The notes beneath the pieces are model-generated. The model saw only the letters and a list, made by a program, of their open reading frames with translations, had not been told where the DNA came from and ran no database searches. The translations under genes and the position numbers were made by a program. From Hyphomicrobiales bacterium (GTDB taxonomy: Bacteria; Pseudomonadota; Alphaproteobacteria; Rhizobiales; Beijerinckiaceae), in contig RXIY01000056.1 in assembly GCA_003963405.1 (NCBI GenBank), forward strand, positions 1 to 49,867: a stretch of DNA of 49,867 nt, read 5' to 3'. Of the stretch, positions 18,452 through 27,477 are shown piece after piece (position 1 is the stretch's first letter; each line of letters begins with the position of its first letter).

Positions 18452-19181
18452 GCCCTCCATCCGCTGCACGGGCATCGGAAAAGCCTTTCAGCTTTATGCG
18501 CATCAGAACGACCAGCTGAAGCAGGTCCTCTTCGGACTGTGGAAGAAATTCTACAGAGAGAAGTGGGTCCTTCACGATGTGAACTTCACCGTAGCCAAGG
18601 GCGAGCGGGTCGGCATCGTCGGGCGCAACGGCGCGGGCAAGACCACCCTGTTGCAGATTCTGTGCGGCATCACCATGCCCACGAAAGGCGAGTTCGAGGT
18701 CAAGGGTCGCATCGCGCCTATTCTCGCGCTCGGCTCCGGCTTCGACGGTCTGCTGACAGGGCGGGAGAACGCCCGCATTGGCGCCGCGATTCTCGGCCTG
18801 TCGCGCAAGGAAGTCGACGCGCGGATCGAGGCCATCGCCGCCTTCGCCGATATCGGGACGTTCTTTGAGCAGCCGATGCGCACCTATTCCATGGGCATGA
18901 TCGCACGCGTCGCCTTCGCCATCTGCGCCCATGCCGACGCCGACGTGCTCATCGTCGATGAGGCGCTGTCGGTCGGCGATGAAATCTTCCAGCGGAAATG
19001 CGAGAAATTCATCGAGAGCTTCAGCAGGACGGGGACCATCCTCATGGTCTCCCACGATCTCAGCTTTCTCGAGAATCTGTGCGACCGCGTGCTTTGGCTG
19101 GAAGACGGCGTCGTGCGCGAGATCGGAGAGCCGGCGCGGATCATTGCGGATTACCGCGCCGCCATGCTCGAGACGGCCTGA
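18441..19181 (+). CDS. ABC transporter ATPase of polysaccharide exporter (Wzt/TagH type, short form)
   Basis: 246 residues from ATG 18441, inside the end of the permease gene. Walker A is GRNGAGKTT (61-69), the signature loop is the YSMGM variant usual for polysaccharide exporters, and Walker B is ADVLIVDEALSVGD. The N-terminal insertion QLKQVLFGLWKKFYREKW is also typical of Wzt/TagH. It ends right after the nucleotide-binding domain, so the C-terminal carbohydrate-binding domain that selects O-antigen ends in longer Wzt proteins is absent. It energises export by the upstream permease. Confidence 0.9.
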   Translation: MSSEPSIRCTGIGKAFQLYAHQNDQLKQVLFGLWKKFYREKWVLHDVNFTVAKGERVGIVGRNGAGKTTLLQILCGITMPTKGEFEVKGRIAPILALGSGFDGLLTGRENARIGAAILGLSRKEVDARIEAIAAFADIGTFFEQPMRTYSMGMIARVAFAICAHADADVLIVDEALSVGDEIFQRKCEKFIESFSRTGTILMVSHDLSFLENLCDRVLWLEDGVVREIGEPARIIADYRAAMLETA

Positions 19182-19184
19182 GTC

Positions 19185-19598
19185 TCAATCCTTTGGCAGG
19201 GCGAACTCCAGCACGGCGACGCCGCGCCTGTTCGCTTCTACGAGGAGAGCTTGCGTGCTTTCGCCGCCGCCGAAGGCGATCACGAGTTCTGGCGCGGCCT
19301 CGTCCAGCATTCGCGTGTTTCGCTGGATGACGCTTTCCCGGCTGCTCTTCTTGCGCTCGAAAAGCTGCACGACGACCTTGTTCGCCGCCCCCCATTGCGC
19401 TCCCAGGCGCTCCGCGCCGCCTTCGTTCCCCGCGATGATGAGGGTGAAGTTTTTCGCTTGATGGAGTTCGTCCATCTTCTTCGAGACGAACATGCGCTCG
19501 GCTGAGGCTTTCCTCAGTTCGAGGCCTGCCTGCGAACCGGCGACCCGCGGGTCGGTGCGCCCGACATTTCGACCGCCGCAAATCAAAGCTTTAGTCAT
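19185..19598 (-). CDS. DUF2493/YspA-like SLOG-fold protein
   Basis: 137 residues. It starts with a Rossmann-like strand and Gly-rich turn (ALICGGRNVGRTDPR) and has the central phrase FTLIIAGNEGGAERLGAQW and the later VIAFGGGEST, which together indicate the YspA/DUF2493 branch of SLOG (LOG-like, nucleotide-binding) proteins. Such proteins are thought to bind nucleotides or nucleotide derivatives; the ligand is unknown. It is convergent with the ABC ATPase, three bases from its stop. Its upstream 137 bp is relatively AT-rich and probably contains its promoter; no strong ribosome site is visible. Confidence 0.72.
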   Translation of the reverse strand: MTKALICGGRNVGRTDPRVAGSQAGLELRKASAERMFVSKKMDELHQAKNFTLIIAGNEGGAERLGAQWGAANKVVVQLFERKKSSRESVIQRNTRMLDEAAPELVIAFGGGESTQALLVEANRRGVAVLEFALPKD

Positions 19599-19735
19599 GG
19601 AATGAAACCAGATCCTATTGGAAAAAATTGCCAGTTACATAGCTACCACTCAATTGCAAACAAACGTCGACATGGATGCGTCAATTTTCAGATCAGATGA
19701 TGGTCGAGCGGGGGCCAATCTTCGCGGGGGAGCGA

Positions 19736-20890
19736 TCATGCCAGGGGCGCGGCGTAGCCGGGGGGCGCGGCCCCTGTCGTGAGCCTCGGTCTGGGGCTGT
19801 AGCTCAATCGCGCGATGAGCCACAAGGAAACGCCAATTTCCAGAACCAGCAACGCCAGGAGCAGAATCGCGAACCAGGCGCTCACGCGCAGCAGCGATTC
19901 AAGCGCCACGAGATAGACGATATGCGCCGCCGGGACAGCGATGATGGGCAGGCTGCCCGATGCGCCGCGCCGGCCCGTGATATTGCCGAAGGCGAGCGTC
20001 AGCGCGATGGCCAGAAGCGTATGGGCGACGGCGAGCGACGGCACGCCGAAACGCTTGGCCGCTTCCGCCATCCACTCGCCATACTGGCGGTGATCGCCTT
20101 TGGCGGCCGCGCGATTGGCGAGGAAGTCTAGCGCGGAGAGTTCATAGACGCCGCGCCAGCCGCGCTCCGGAAGGGAGCCGCTGCCCTGCATCGGCAGCGC
20201 CATGGCGTATTCGTCGAATTTGGCGATCCGCACTTCGCTGCTGTTGACGGAGCGCGTCTGGATGCTGCCGTTCGAGAGCGCGATGATGACGCCAGCCTCG
20301 TTGCGGCGGAACTCCGCGCGGGCGGCGGTGATGGTTTCCTCCTGCATCTTTTCAAGTGAAATCTGCCGCAGATAGAGATTGGCGGCGATATCGGGGGTGA
20401 TCCAGCGCTCGATGTAGAGGGTCTTGCCGCCCGAGGAGAAAGTGTAGAAATGCGCCGCGTCGAGCATGCGGTGGTTCAGCGAATTGCGCACGACGTTGAG
20501 CACGTCCTGCATGTTGCTCGAATAATGCGGCGCGATGAAGTTTGCGAGAAGATAGCCCAGAACCACGATGCCCGACGCAAGGCTCAGCGCCGGCCGGCAG
20601 ATCGCCCAGGGCGACAGGCGCAAGGCGTAGAGCACGGCGATCATGCCCTCGCTCGCCATGCGCGAAAATTCGAGCGCGGAGGCGACGCCGATGGCCATGG
20701 GCAGGGTGACGAAAGCCACCGTCGGCGTCACGCCGACGAGGGCGGGCCAAACGAGCCCGCCGCGCACGGCGGCCGGGGGCAGTTGATAGAGGAGATAGGA
20801 CAGGACGACAGGAACCGAGAGCGCGAGCTGCACGATGAGGACCGATAGGCCCACGCGCTTCAATAGATAGGAAAACAGCAGGCGGGGCAT
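19736..20890 (-). CDS. LptF/LptG-family lipopolysaccharide export permease
   Basis: 384 residues. Three N-terminal helices (about 12-35, 50-75, 98-120), a periplasmic beta-jellyroll-like region (about 130-270) and three C-terminal helices (285-365) are the YjgP/YjgQ layout. The start MPRLLFSYLLKRVGLSVLIVQ and the sequence NFIAPHYSSNMQDVL after helix 3 fit LptF more than LptG. LptF and LptG with LptB extract LPS from the inner membrane. Here only one of the pair is present; its upstream same-strand neighbour (61 bp away) is a glycosyltransferase. It may be the organism's LptF placed apart, or an extra paralogue. Confidence 0.78.
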   Translation of the reverse strand: MPRLLFSYLLKRVGLSVLIVQLALSVPVVLSYLLYQLPPAAVRGGLVWPALVGVTPTVAFVTLPMAIGVASALEFSRMASEGMIAVLYALRLSPWAICRPALSLASGIVVLGYLLANFIAPHYSSNMQDVLNVVRNSLNHRMLDAAHFYTFSSGGKTLYIERWITPDIAANLYLRQISLEKMQEETITAARAEFRRNEAGVIIALSNGSIQTRSVNSSEVRIAKFDEYAMALPMQGSGSLPERGWRGVYELSALDFLANRAAAKGDHRQYGEWMAEAAKRFGVPSLAVAHTLLAIALTLAFGNITGRRGASGSLPIIAVPAAHIVYLVALESLLRVSAWFAILLLALLVLEIGVSLWLIARLSYSPRPRLTTGAAPPGYAAPLA

Positions 20891-20951
20891 CGCCTTGGCT
20901 CGCTTCTCGGTCGTTATGGAATGGCGCTCGGGGGCGCGCCGTCCTGCCGCG

Positions 20952-21845
20952 TCATTTCTTGAAGCGCGCCCAGGCGGCTTTGGAATATTCCGTCCAGGCG
21001 GGGTCGAAGACGCCGCGCGAGGGCAGGGCGGTCGCGCCCGCCCAATGGGCGAAATAGATTTCCTTGCCCTCGTAATCGAGCGGCTTGCCGTCCTTGAAGG
21101 TCACGCCCGGCGCCTTGTAGAAGCTTTCATGCGAGGACCCCGGCACGACATTGGGCAGGAGCTCGATCGCGAGCCCCCGACGATGCGTGACGAAATTGAC
21201 GAGCGGCTGGGCGAAGAGCTGCCCGCGCTTGCGTACGTCGTGGAAGATCGCCGAGTCTTCCTTCATCGTCTCGATGAAATCCGAGAGCTTCAGATATGCG
21301 TTCGAGGTGACCCAGAAACCGTCGTTGAAGAGCAGTACATTGTCGAGGAATGAATATTTGCTGCGCCGATCGTTGTAGACATATTCGAAGCTCGGCGAGG
21401 CGACGATGAATTCCGTCTTTTTGGCCTCGAGCTTGCCGAAGATCGGCGTGAAGTCGCGAAAGAGGATCACGTCCACGTCGACATAGGCGACTTCGTCGAG
21501 CGGCAGAGCGAGCGCCTGCAATTTGCGCAGTCTGCGGCGGTTGCTGTTGAAGATTCCCGGATAGAGTTCATGGGAGAGCTTGTCGATCTCCACGGGCTCC
21601 TCGGCGACATAGGTGGCGCCGTAGAGATCCGCGGCGCGGCGCGTCATCTCGACATTGTCGTCATAGGGAATGAGATAGAGCGGGAGCGACGAATTGGTGT
21701 CGCGATAGCTCTCCAGGAACGGCAAGAGCCAGTCGATGATCTTGTCGTTGCCGACAATGGCGACGCCATAGCGCTTTTGCGGGGCGGCGGCGCCGGCCTC
21801 GGCGTCGGGGGACCGCAGGGGTGGATTCGGGAGACGAAGGCTCAT
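20952..21845 (-). CDS. Putative GT-A fold glycosyltransferase
   Basis: 297 residues. Residues 25-45 give a beta strand and Gly turn (YGVAIVGNDKIIDW), and YVDVDVILFRDF near 120 has the DxD-type acidic motif of nucleotide-sugar transferases. The C-terminal IYFAHWAGA resembles the closing His motif of family 8-like enzymes. There is no membrane segment, so it would work at the cytoplasmic face. No precise family or acceptor is recognised. It is divergent from the first GT4 gene across only 50 bp and upstream of the LptF-like gene, consistent with surface-glycan assembly. Confidence 0.6.
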   Translation of the reverse strand: MSLRLPNPPLRSPDAEAGAAAPQKRYGVAIVGNDKIIDWLLPFLESYRDTNSSLPLYLIPYDDNVEMTRRAADLYGATYVAEEPVEIDKLSHELYPGIFNSNRRRLRKLQALALPLDEVAYVDVDVILFRDFTPIFGKLEAKKTEFIVASPSFEYVYNDRRSKYSFLDNVLLFNDGFWVTSNAYLKLSDFIETMKEDSAIFHDVRKRGQLFAQPLVNFVTHRRGLAIELLPNVVPGSSHESFYKAPGVTFKDGKPLDYEGKEIYFAHWAGATALPSRGVFDPAWTEYSKAAWARFKK

Positions 21846-21895
21846 ATAGGGGGGTGTACTTGTAAAATTCGGGCAAAAGCAAGGGGGGCGGTCGA

Positions 21896-23155
21896 TTGGT
21901 CGAGATTTCCGAGGCGCCGCCGGGCGGGACGCCGCCCCTCGGCAGGCCCCTTTTGGGAAAAACCGTCGCCGTCGTGCACGCCGCCTGGCACAGTTGCGGC
22001 AGCTATCAGGTCAATGTCAGTCAGATCGCCGCCTATCGGGCGCTCGGGGCGCGCGTCCTGTCCATCGCCATGATGGACGACATCGCGGCGCCTCCGCTGA
22101 ACGGCGCCCGCTGGCCGGCCTATGTCGAGGCGACGCGGGGGATCGGCGCGGATCGTCGCTTCTTTTCCGGCGCGCCGGTTTCCGCGCTCCTGGGCCGCCT
22201 TCTGATCGACGGCTGGTGGCGGCTCATCCATGGCGATCAGGCGAGCTGGCTCGTCGAACTCGCCAGGCGCGCGCCGCCGCCCGAAGGGATAGGCGAGGAA
22301 ACGATCGACCTGATCCACGCCAACCATTATTTCACGCTCCCCTTCGTCGAGACGCTCAAGGGCGGCCGCCGCATACCGGTGCTGCTCGAGACCCAGGACA
22401 TTCAGGCGCGCCAATATGCGCTGCGCAACAAGGGCGGCTTTTTCATTCCGCCTTATGCGACTTACGACGACATGCTGAAAATCGAGCTCGACTGGATGCG
22501 CCGCGCCGATCTCTGCGTGCATCTCAACGAGGAAGAGGATCGCGACTTCCGACGCCTGCTGCCGGACGCCAGACACCGGCTGATCTATCCCGCCGTGCCG
22601 GAAGCGCCGAGGGCGCGCGGGCGCGACGTCATCATCGTCGCGAGCGACAATTACGCCAATTATCTCAGCCTGCGCTGGTTCCTCGAGGAGGTCGTCCCGG
22701 TGGCGGGCGGCGCGCGCGTCGGCGTTTACGGCAATATCGACGGCGGCGTGAAACGCCGGGATCCGGCGCTCTATGAAGCCCACCGCGCGCTGTTCAGGGG
22801 CCGCGTCGAGGACATCGGCGCGATTTACGCCAATGCGGGCTGCGTCCTGCTGCCGACGGTCGAGGGACACGGGCTTTCGATCAAGGCGGTCGAGGCGCTC
22901 TCCTGCGGGGCGCCGCTGGTGGCGACGCCGCTCGCCTTCCGCGGCATGAATATCGATCCGGGGGCGCTTTCCAATGTCGCGCTGGCCTCGGACGCCGCGC
23001 AATTCGCCCGCTATTGGCGCGAGGCGCAGGCGCGCGCCGACCGCGGCGAAACGCCGCCGCTCGAAAGCGATACCCGCCGCCTTTACGAGCAGGCGTTCAG
23101 CCCGCAGGCCTATGCGCGCGCGCTCGCCGGGGCGCTGGACGCTCTCCCCGCATGA
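21896..23155 (+). CDS. GT4-like glycosyltransferase, first of a tandem pair
   Basis: 419 residues with a TTG start at 21896 behind AGGGGGG. The GT-B layout is visible: N-terminal VAVVHAAWHSCGSYQVN, a middle phrase LIHANHYFTLPF and LLETQDIQARQYAL, and the C-terminal nucleotide-sugar half with VLLPTVEGHGLSIKAVEALSCG, where the Glu-containing EAL loop is the usual GT4 donor site. The following gene is clearly a paralogue (shared WHSCG, QIAAYRALGARV, DIQARQ/DLQARQ, GLSIK). Donor and acceptor are unknown. It overlaps the second gene by ATGA. Confidence 0.78.
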   Translation: MVEISEAPPGGTPPLGRPLLGKTVAVVHAAWHSCGSYQVNVSQIAAYRALGARVLSIAMMDDIAAPPLNGARWPAYVEATRGIGADRRFFSGAPVSALLGRLLIDGWWRLIHGDQASWLVELARRAPPPEGIGEETIDLIHANHYFTLPFVETLKGGRRIPVLLETQDIQARQYALRNKGGFFIPPYATYDDMLKIELDWMRRADLCVHLNEEEDRDFRRLLPDARHRLIYPAVPEAPRARGRDVIIVASDNYANYLSLRWFLEEVVPVAGGARVGVYGNIDGGVKRRDPALYEAHRALFRGRVEDIGAIYANAGCVLLPTVEGHGLSIKAVEALSCGAPLVATPLAFRGMNIDPGALSNVALASDAAQFARYWREAQARADRGETPPLESDTRRLYEQAFSPQAYARALAGALDALPA

Positions 23156-24384
23156 GCGGCTCGGCGCTCGCCGGCCGTCGCGTGGCGCTTCTCCACCCGG
23201 CCTGGCATTCCTGCGGCACCTATCGCGTCGTACTCGGGCAGATCGCGGCCTACCGCGCCCTCGGCGCACGGGTCTCGCCCGTCGCCGTGAGCATCGATCC
23301 GGGCTTCGCGCCGGAGCGCCGCTGGCTCTGGAAATCCTTTCTGGCGGCGACCCCGGAGCTTGGCGGCGATCCCCGCCATCTCGGCGGCGCGCCGCTCCAT
23401 GTCCTCTTCGAGCCGGCCTTTTTTGCAAGAGTCGTCTGGCCCTATCTGCACGGCGATCAGGCGGCGATCCGATTGGGCCTCGCCGCGCGCGCGCGGCTTT
23501 CGCCGGGCGTGGAGGGCGAGGATTACGACCTCGTCCACTGCAATCACTTTTTTCTCATGCCCGTCGCGCGGCGCCTGGCGCGCGGCCGCGCGCCCATCCT
23601 GCTCGACACGCACGACCTTCAGGCCCGACAGTTCGCGCTGATCAACGAGCGCATGCCCTGGCTTCGCCCGCGCGTGAGCTATGAAGACATGCTGGCGCAG
23701 GAGGTCGAGGCCATGCGCGGCGCCGATCTTCTGCTGCATCTCAATGCGCTGGAGGCGGAGGAATTTCGCGCCCTTCTGCCTCAGAAGCGCCACGCGCTGC
23801 TCTATCCGCCGACGCCGCCCGCGCCCACCGGACCGGGTGGGCCGGATATCGTGATCGTGTCCAGCAACAATACGGCGAATGTGGAGAGCCTCATCTGGTT
23901 TCTGCGCGAGGTCGTCCCAAGGGCGCCGGGCGTCAAAGTGAAGATCGCGGGCAGCGTGGCCGAAGGCGTCAGGGCGCGTGCAGGCGCGCTATATGCCGCC
24001 CATCGGGACTGGTTCCTCGGCCGCGTCGAGGACCCCGGCGCCATCTATGCCGGGGCCCGGCTGGCTCTGCTGCCGACGGTCGGCGGCACCGGCCTGTCGA
24101 TCAAGACGGTCGAGGCGATGTCGAGCGGCCTGCCGCTGATTGCGACGCCCCAGGCGCTGCGCGGCATGGACGCAGAGGCCCTTTCGCTGCCGGGCGTCAC
24201 AGTGGCCGAAAGCGCCGAAGCCTTCGCGGCCGCGCTCATCCAGGCCGCCGCCGCGCCGCACCCCAGCGATTCGACGCGCGCCTCGAGCGCGGCGAGAGCT
24301 TATTACGAGAGCCGCTTCTCGCTTGCCGCCTATCGGACGGGCCTCGAAACGTTGGCCGAGGCGACGCTTTCGGCTGCGTTCTGA
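23152..24384 (+). CDS. GT4-like glycosyltransferase, second of a tandem pair
   Basis: 410 residues, ATG at 23152 overlapping the previous stop (ATGA). The same blocks as the upstream gene recur in order: VALLHPAWHSCGTYRVV, HCNHFFLMPVARRL, LLDTHDLQARQFAL, VSSNNTANVESLIWFLREVVP, and LLPTVGGTGLSIKTVEAMSSG. It is therefore a tandem duplicate that has diverged, likely adding a different sugar to the same glycan. It has no membrane segment. The pair lacks the usual EX7E in strict form but keeps the acidic loop before AMSSG. Confidence 0.78.
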   Translation: MSGSALAGRRVALLHPAWHSCGTYRVVLGQIAAYRALGARVSPVAVSIDPGFAPERRWLWKSFLAATPELGGDPRHLGGAPLHVLFEPAFFARVVWPYLHGDQAAIRLGLAARARLSPGVEGEDYDLVHCNHFFLMPVARRLARGRAPILLDTHDLQARQFALINERMPWLRPRVSYEDMLAQEVEAMRGADLLLHLNALEAEEFRALLPQKRHALLYPPTPPAPTGPGGPDIVIVSSNNTANVESLIWFLREVVPRAPGVKVKIAGSVAEGVRARAGALYAAHRDWFLGRVEDPGAIYAGARLALLPTVGGTGLSIKTVEAMSSGLPLIATPQALRGMDAEALSLPGVTVAESAEAFAAALIQAAAAPHPSDSTRASSAARAYYESRFSLAAYRTGLETLAEATLSAAF

Positions 24385-24567
24385 CATTTATCATTAAAAA
24401 ACATAGGCTTGTGTTGGACTGTGACCCTGCGGCAACGCTGCCGCAAAATCGGCCAACCGCCGGCGCCCGCGGATTTCGCCATCAAAGTTCGGGTGTTAGT
24501 TTGGAGCATGACCTTTTTTGTCGCTGCGCCGAAAACCGGGCGGCCTTGCTGTTGGAGAGCTGATCAA

Positions 24568-25362
24568 ATGACTTTCAAGGCTACGGTTCTTGGCGCGCTC
24601 GCGTCATTCGTCGCGCTCGGGGCGGCCGTCGCGGCCGATCTGCCGAGCTACAAGGCGCCGCCGCCTCCGCCCCCGCCGGCGGCCTTCGACTGGAGCGGCT
24701 ATCACTTCGGCGTCAGCGGCGCCTGGGGCGGCGGCACGGCGGGCTATAATTCGAACATTACCGCGCTTGGTCCCTTCCCCGGCGCGCCCGGCCTCATCAG
24801 CTGGACCAACGCCTCCTCTTCCTATGGCACGACCGGCTATCTCGTCGGCTTCCAGAGCGGCGCCAGCTGGCAGCTCGCGAACAATGTCGTGCTCGGCTAC
24901 GAGTCCGATTTCAACTACGCCGACGTGAATTCGACGAATGGCGGGACGTGGGGCGATTCCCTGCAGAGCAATCTGCGCTGGTTCGGAACCGAGCGGCTGC
25001 GCTTCGGCTATGCGTTCGGCCGTCTGATGCCCTACATCACCGGCGGTCTGGCCTATGGTCAGCTCCACACGACGGGCGTCTACAACTTCGCGGGCATCGC
25101 TTTCCCGACCTCGGTTGGCCATTGGCAGGCGGGCTGGACAGTCGGCGCGGGTCTGGAATACGCCGTCTTCGACAAAATCAGCGTGAAGGCCGAATATCTC
25201 TACTCGAGCCTCCAGGGGAACTACGGCTCGAGCTTCGGCGTGCCGACGGCTTATCGTACCTTCGTCGGCACGGGCTTCGACACGCATATCGCGCGCGTCG
25301 GCGTCAACTACCAGCTCAAGAGCCTCGGCGCTCTGATCGGGATGCCCCAGCTGGGCCTGTAA
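24568..25362 (+). CDS. Omp25/31-type outer-membrane porin
   Basis: 264 residues from ATG 24568 (GGAGA upstream). A signal peptide ends at about [14 protein letters not shown], the typical mature start of Rhizobiales Omp25/31 proteins, followed by a Pro-rich stretch and an eight-strand barrel: [50 protein letters not shown]-like segments, and a final [12 protein letters not shown]. Such porins are abundant structural proteins that anchor the envelope. A strong terminator follows. The 183-bp region upstream contains no other gene. Confidence 0.9.
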   Translation: MTFKATVLGALASFVALGAAVAADLPSYKAPPPPPPPAAFDWSGYHFGVSGAWGGGTAGYNSNITALGPFPGAPGLISWTNASSSYGTTGYLVGFQSGASWQLANNVVLGYESDFNYADVNSTNGGTWGDSLQSNLRWFGTERLRFGYAFGRLMPYITGGLAYGQLHTTGVYNFAGIAFPTSVGHWQAGWTVGAGLEYAVFDKISVKAEYLYSSLQGNYGSSFGVPTAYRTFVGTGFDTHIARVGVNYQLKSLGALIGMPQLGL

Positions 25363-25382
25363 TCGCCAACTCTTGCACGCAG

Positions 25383-25416
25383 AAAAAGCCCGGCCTGTCA
25401 GGCTGGGCTTTTTCTT
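25383..25416 (+). terminator. Strong rho-independent terminator after the porin
   Basis: AAAAAGCCC-GGCC and GGCT-GGGCTTTTT form a long stem with loop TGTCA, followed by CTTT. The A/T flanks on both sides mean it could stop transcripts in both directions. It separates the porin from hrcA. Confidence 0.9.
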
Positions 25417-25468
25417 TGGCTCTTCGCCCCGCCTCGACGGCGCACGCCGATGCGTTATTCTTCTGGTC

Positions 25469-26554
25469 ATGATCCGACACGCGCCGCTCGTTCCGCCCGC
25501 CGCCAATCTCTCCCTGCTGACCGAACGCTCACGCGAGATCTTCCGACAGCTCGTCGACAGCTATCTCGCGACCGGCGAGCCCGTCGGCTCGCGGCAATTG
25601 TCGCGGCTGCTGCCGATGACGCTCTCGCCGGCCTCTGTCCGCAACGTCATGCAGGATCTCGAGGAGCTGGGCCTCGTCTATGCGCCGCATACGAGCGCCG
25701 GTCGGCTGCCGACCGAACTTGGTCTTCGCTTTTTCGTGGATTCCATGCTCCAGATCGGCGATCTCGCCGACGCCGAGCGCGTGCGCATCCAGGCCGGCGT
25801 CGAGGCCGCGTCCAAGGACCACGATTTCGAGGGCGTTCTCGCCGAGGCGACCAGTCTGCTTTCGGGGCTCACCCGCGTCGCGGGCATCGTCGTCGCCACC
25901 AAGGAGAATGTGCGGCTCAAGCAGATCGATTTCGTACGGCTGGAGCCGGAGCGCGCGCTGGCCATTCTCGTCGCCGACGACGGGTCGGTGGAAAACCGTG
26001 TTATCCCCGTCTCGCGCGATCTTCCGCCTTCCGCGCTGGTCGAGGCCGCCAATTATCTGAACGCCCGCATCACGGGCCGCACGCTGGCGGAGGCGCGCGA
26101 GGGAATAGAAGCCTCGCGTCTCGCCGCGCAGAGAGAACTCGATGAACTTACCGCCCGGCTCGTCGAGGCTGGGCTCGTGAGCTGGGCCGGCGTTTCGGGC
26201 GAGAGCCGCCAGCTGATCGTGCGCGGCCAGGCGCATCTTCTCGAGGATCTCACCGCCGCGGCCGATCTCGAGCGCGTTCGCCTCCTCTTCGCTGACCTCG
26301 AGACCAAGACAGGCGTCATCGACCTTCTGGAGCGCGCCGAGCAGGGCGAAGGCGTGCGTATCTTCATCGGTTCGGAGAACAAGCTCTTCTCTCTGTCGGG
26401 TTCGTCCCTGGTCGCGGCCCCGCTGCGCGACAGCGAGCGCCGCATCATTGGCGCGCTCGGCGTCATCGGGCCGACGCGGCTGAATTACGCGCGCATCATT
26501 CCCATGGTGGATTACACGGCCAAGATCGTGGCGCGCGTGGTCGGCGGCGCCTGA
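25469..26554 (+). CDS. hrcA: Heat-inducible transcription repressor HrcA
   Basis: 361 residues from ATG 25469, near the usual HrcA length. The winged-helix domain fills about 15-90, with [29 protein letters not shown] and the wing [15 protein letters not shown]; the C-terminal GAF-like dimer domain includes VRIFIGSEN and [14 protein letters not shown], both conserved. HrcA represses groESL and related operons at CIRCE sites with help from GroEL. No CIRCE element is visible here, and grpE, which often follows hrcA, is not next to it. No good ribosome site precedes the chosen ATG. Confidence 0.95.
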   Translation: MIRHAPLVPPAANLSLLTERSREIFRQLVDSYLATGEPVGSRQLSRLLPMTLSPASVRNVMQDLEELGLVYAPHTSAGRLPTELGLRFFVDSMLQIGDLADAERVRIQAGVEAASKDHDFEGVLAEATSLLSGLTRVAGIVVATKENVRLKQIDFVRLEPERALAILVADDGSVENRVIPVSRDLPPSALVEAANYLNARITGRTLAEAREGIEASRLAAQRELDELTARLVEAGLVSWAGVSGESRQLIVRGQAHLLEDLTAAADLERVRLLFADLETKTGVIDLLERAEQGEGVRIFIGSENKLFSLSGSSLVAAPLRDSERRIIGALGVIGPTRLNYARIIPMVDYTAKIVARVVGGA

Positions 26555-26716
26555 CGCAGGCGCGACCGCCGTTGATCGGCAGGTGCGACGAAGTGTCCGA
26601 TCTTGATGGATAGACCCGGAGAGCCCCGCGTCTATTTGGCAAATCTCAAACGTCTCGAAGGCAGGCGACGGCGTCGCCGCCGCCTCCTGTGGATGTGGGA
26701 GGAAGGAGACCAGATC

Positions 26717-27127
26717 ATGCGGCAAATTACGAAAGCAGGGCTTGCGGCGTTCGCCGGGGGCGTCGCGCTGGCGTCGGCGCCGGCTGTTTCTCATGCGGGC
26801 GTGATGAGCATCGCCGACAAGGCGTCGGTCGGCGTCGACTCGCAGACGACCCAGGTCGATTGGCGGCCTTACGTCCATCGGCATCATCGGTGGCATCCCG
26901 GATGGCGCTGGGGCTACGGCCCAGGCGCCCGTCACTGGGGCTATGCGCCACGGTGGGGCTATTCACGTTGGGGCTATGCGCCGACGGTCTGGGGCAGCGC
27001 CGCGCCTTACTGCAACTATGGCGCCTGGGGCTACAGCCCAGCCGCGGGCGCCCTGGGCGTCGCCGCGGATGTCGCCGCTGCGCCGCTCTGGGCGGCGGGC
27101 GCGTTGACCTCGCCCGTCTGGTGGTGA
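26717..27127 (+). CDS. Secreted Trp/Gly/Tyr-rich small protein
   Basis: 136 residues from ATG 26717, which has AAGGAG upstream. A signal peptide (MRQITKAGLAAFAGG to about SHAG) is followed by a His/Trp/Arg-rich stretch (YVHRHHRWHPGWRWG) and several WGY units (HWGYAP, RWGYSR, WGYAPTVWG). Related low-complexity exported proteins are common in Rhizobiales, but no function is established. The His-rich part could bind metal; this is a guess. It stands alone between hrcA (162 bp) and a 350-bp gene-free region. Confidence 0.7.
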   Translation: MRQITKAGLAAFAGGVALASAPAVSHAGVMSIADKASVGVDSQTTQVDWRPYVHRHHRWHPGWRWGYGPGARHWGYAPRWGYSRWGYAPTVWGSAAPYCNYGAWGYSPAAGALGVAADVAAAPLWAAGALTSPVWW

Positions 27128-27143
27128 GGATCAACGCAGAGCT

Positions 27144-27169
27144 CCGGCCCGCGCCAAGGCGCGGGCCGG
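27144..27169 (+). terminator. Terminator-like hairpin after the WGY protein
   Basis: CCGGCCCGCGCC and GGCGCGGGCCGG pair perfectly over 12 bp with an AA loop, 17 bases after the stop codon. No T tract follows, so it may be a rho-dependent stop aid or a 3' protecting hairpin. Confidence 0.5.
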
Positions 27170-27398
27170 ACGCGGTCAAGCTCAGTTTTCGCTGAGCAAC
27201 ACGCGCAAGGGTTGAAGTTTACGCGGGCCACAGGCGCGATTCGAGGAGCAAACAGCAAAGCTCACGTTTTTTCTGCCTGGTTAACGTCAAATATTCACCA
27301 AGCCCGCAACTCTTCACAGCTAAATGCAACACGCTGAAAGAAAGAGATAACAGGCCGTGCACGCGAGGCTTTTAGCCAGAGCTTGGCCTATTTGCATG

Positions 27399-27427
27399 TT
27401 GAGATTTTGCCGCAATCTTCTTCAATA
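27399..27427 (+). promoter_or_regulatory. Possible sigma-70-type promoter for the coiled-coil gene
   Basis: TTGAGA (27399-27404), a 17-base spacer and TCAATA (27422-27427) lie about 50 bases before the ATG at 27478, in a locally AT-richer stretch. The match to consensus is only partial. Confidence 0.3.
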
Positions 27428-27477
27428 TGGCTTTGAGAAACGCTAATCCTTCGGCTGGCGTCATTGCGGAGGCATAA

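Larger units (their letters stand above)
27128..27477. other. Gene-free region of 350 bp with two hairpins
   Basis: No credible coding frame is seen. It contains a 12-bp perfect GC hairpin at 27144-27169 and a small GCTCAG/CTGAGC hairpin at 27180-27197. A lower-GC stretch from about 27230 to 27440 may hold a promoter for the coiled-coil gene (27399-27427). I see no tRNA or recognised small RNA. Confidence 0.6.

Noticed and set aside
19599-19735. Small gene or RNA in the AT-richer spacer before the LptF-like gene
   Set aside because: No frame with a ribosome site and no stable fold; it most likely only holds a promoter for the SLOG protein.
24505-24542. Half of a Rhizobiales palindromic repeat (GAGCATGACC ... 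CGAAAACCGG)
   Set aside because: Only one degraded copy with a non-matching middle is seen; not enough to call a repeat element.
25363-25468. CIRCE operator in front of hrcA
   Set aside because: No TTAGCACTC/GAGTGCTAA inverted repeat is present; the only structure is the terminator of the porin gene.
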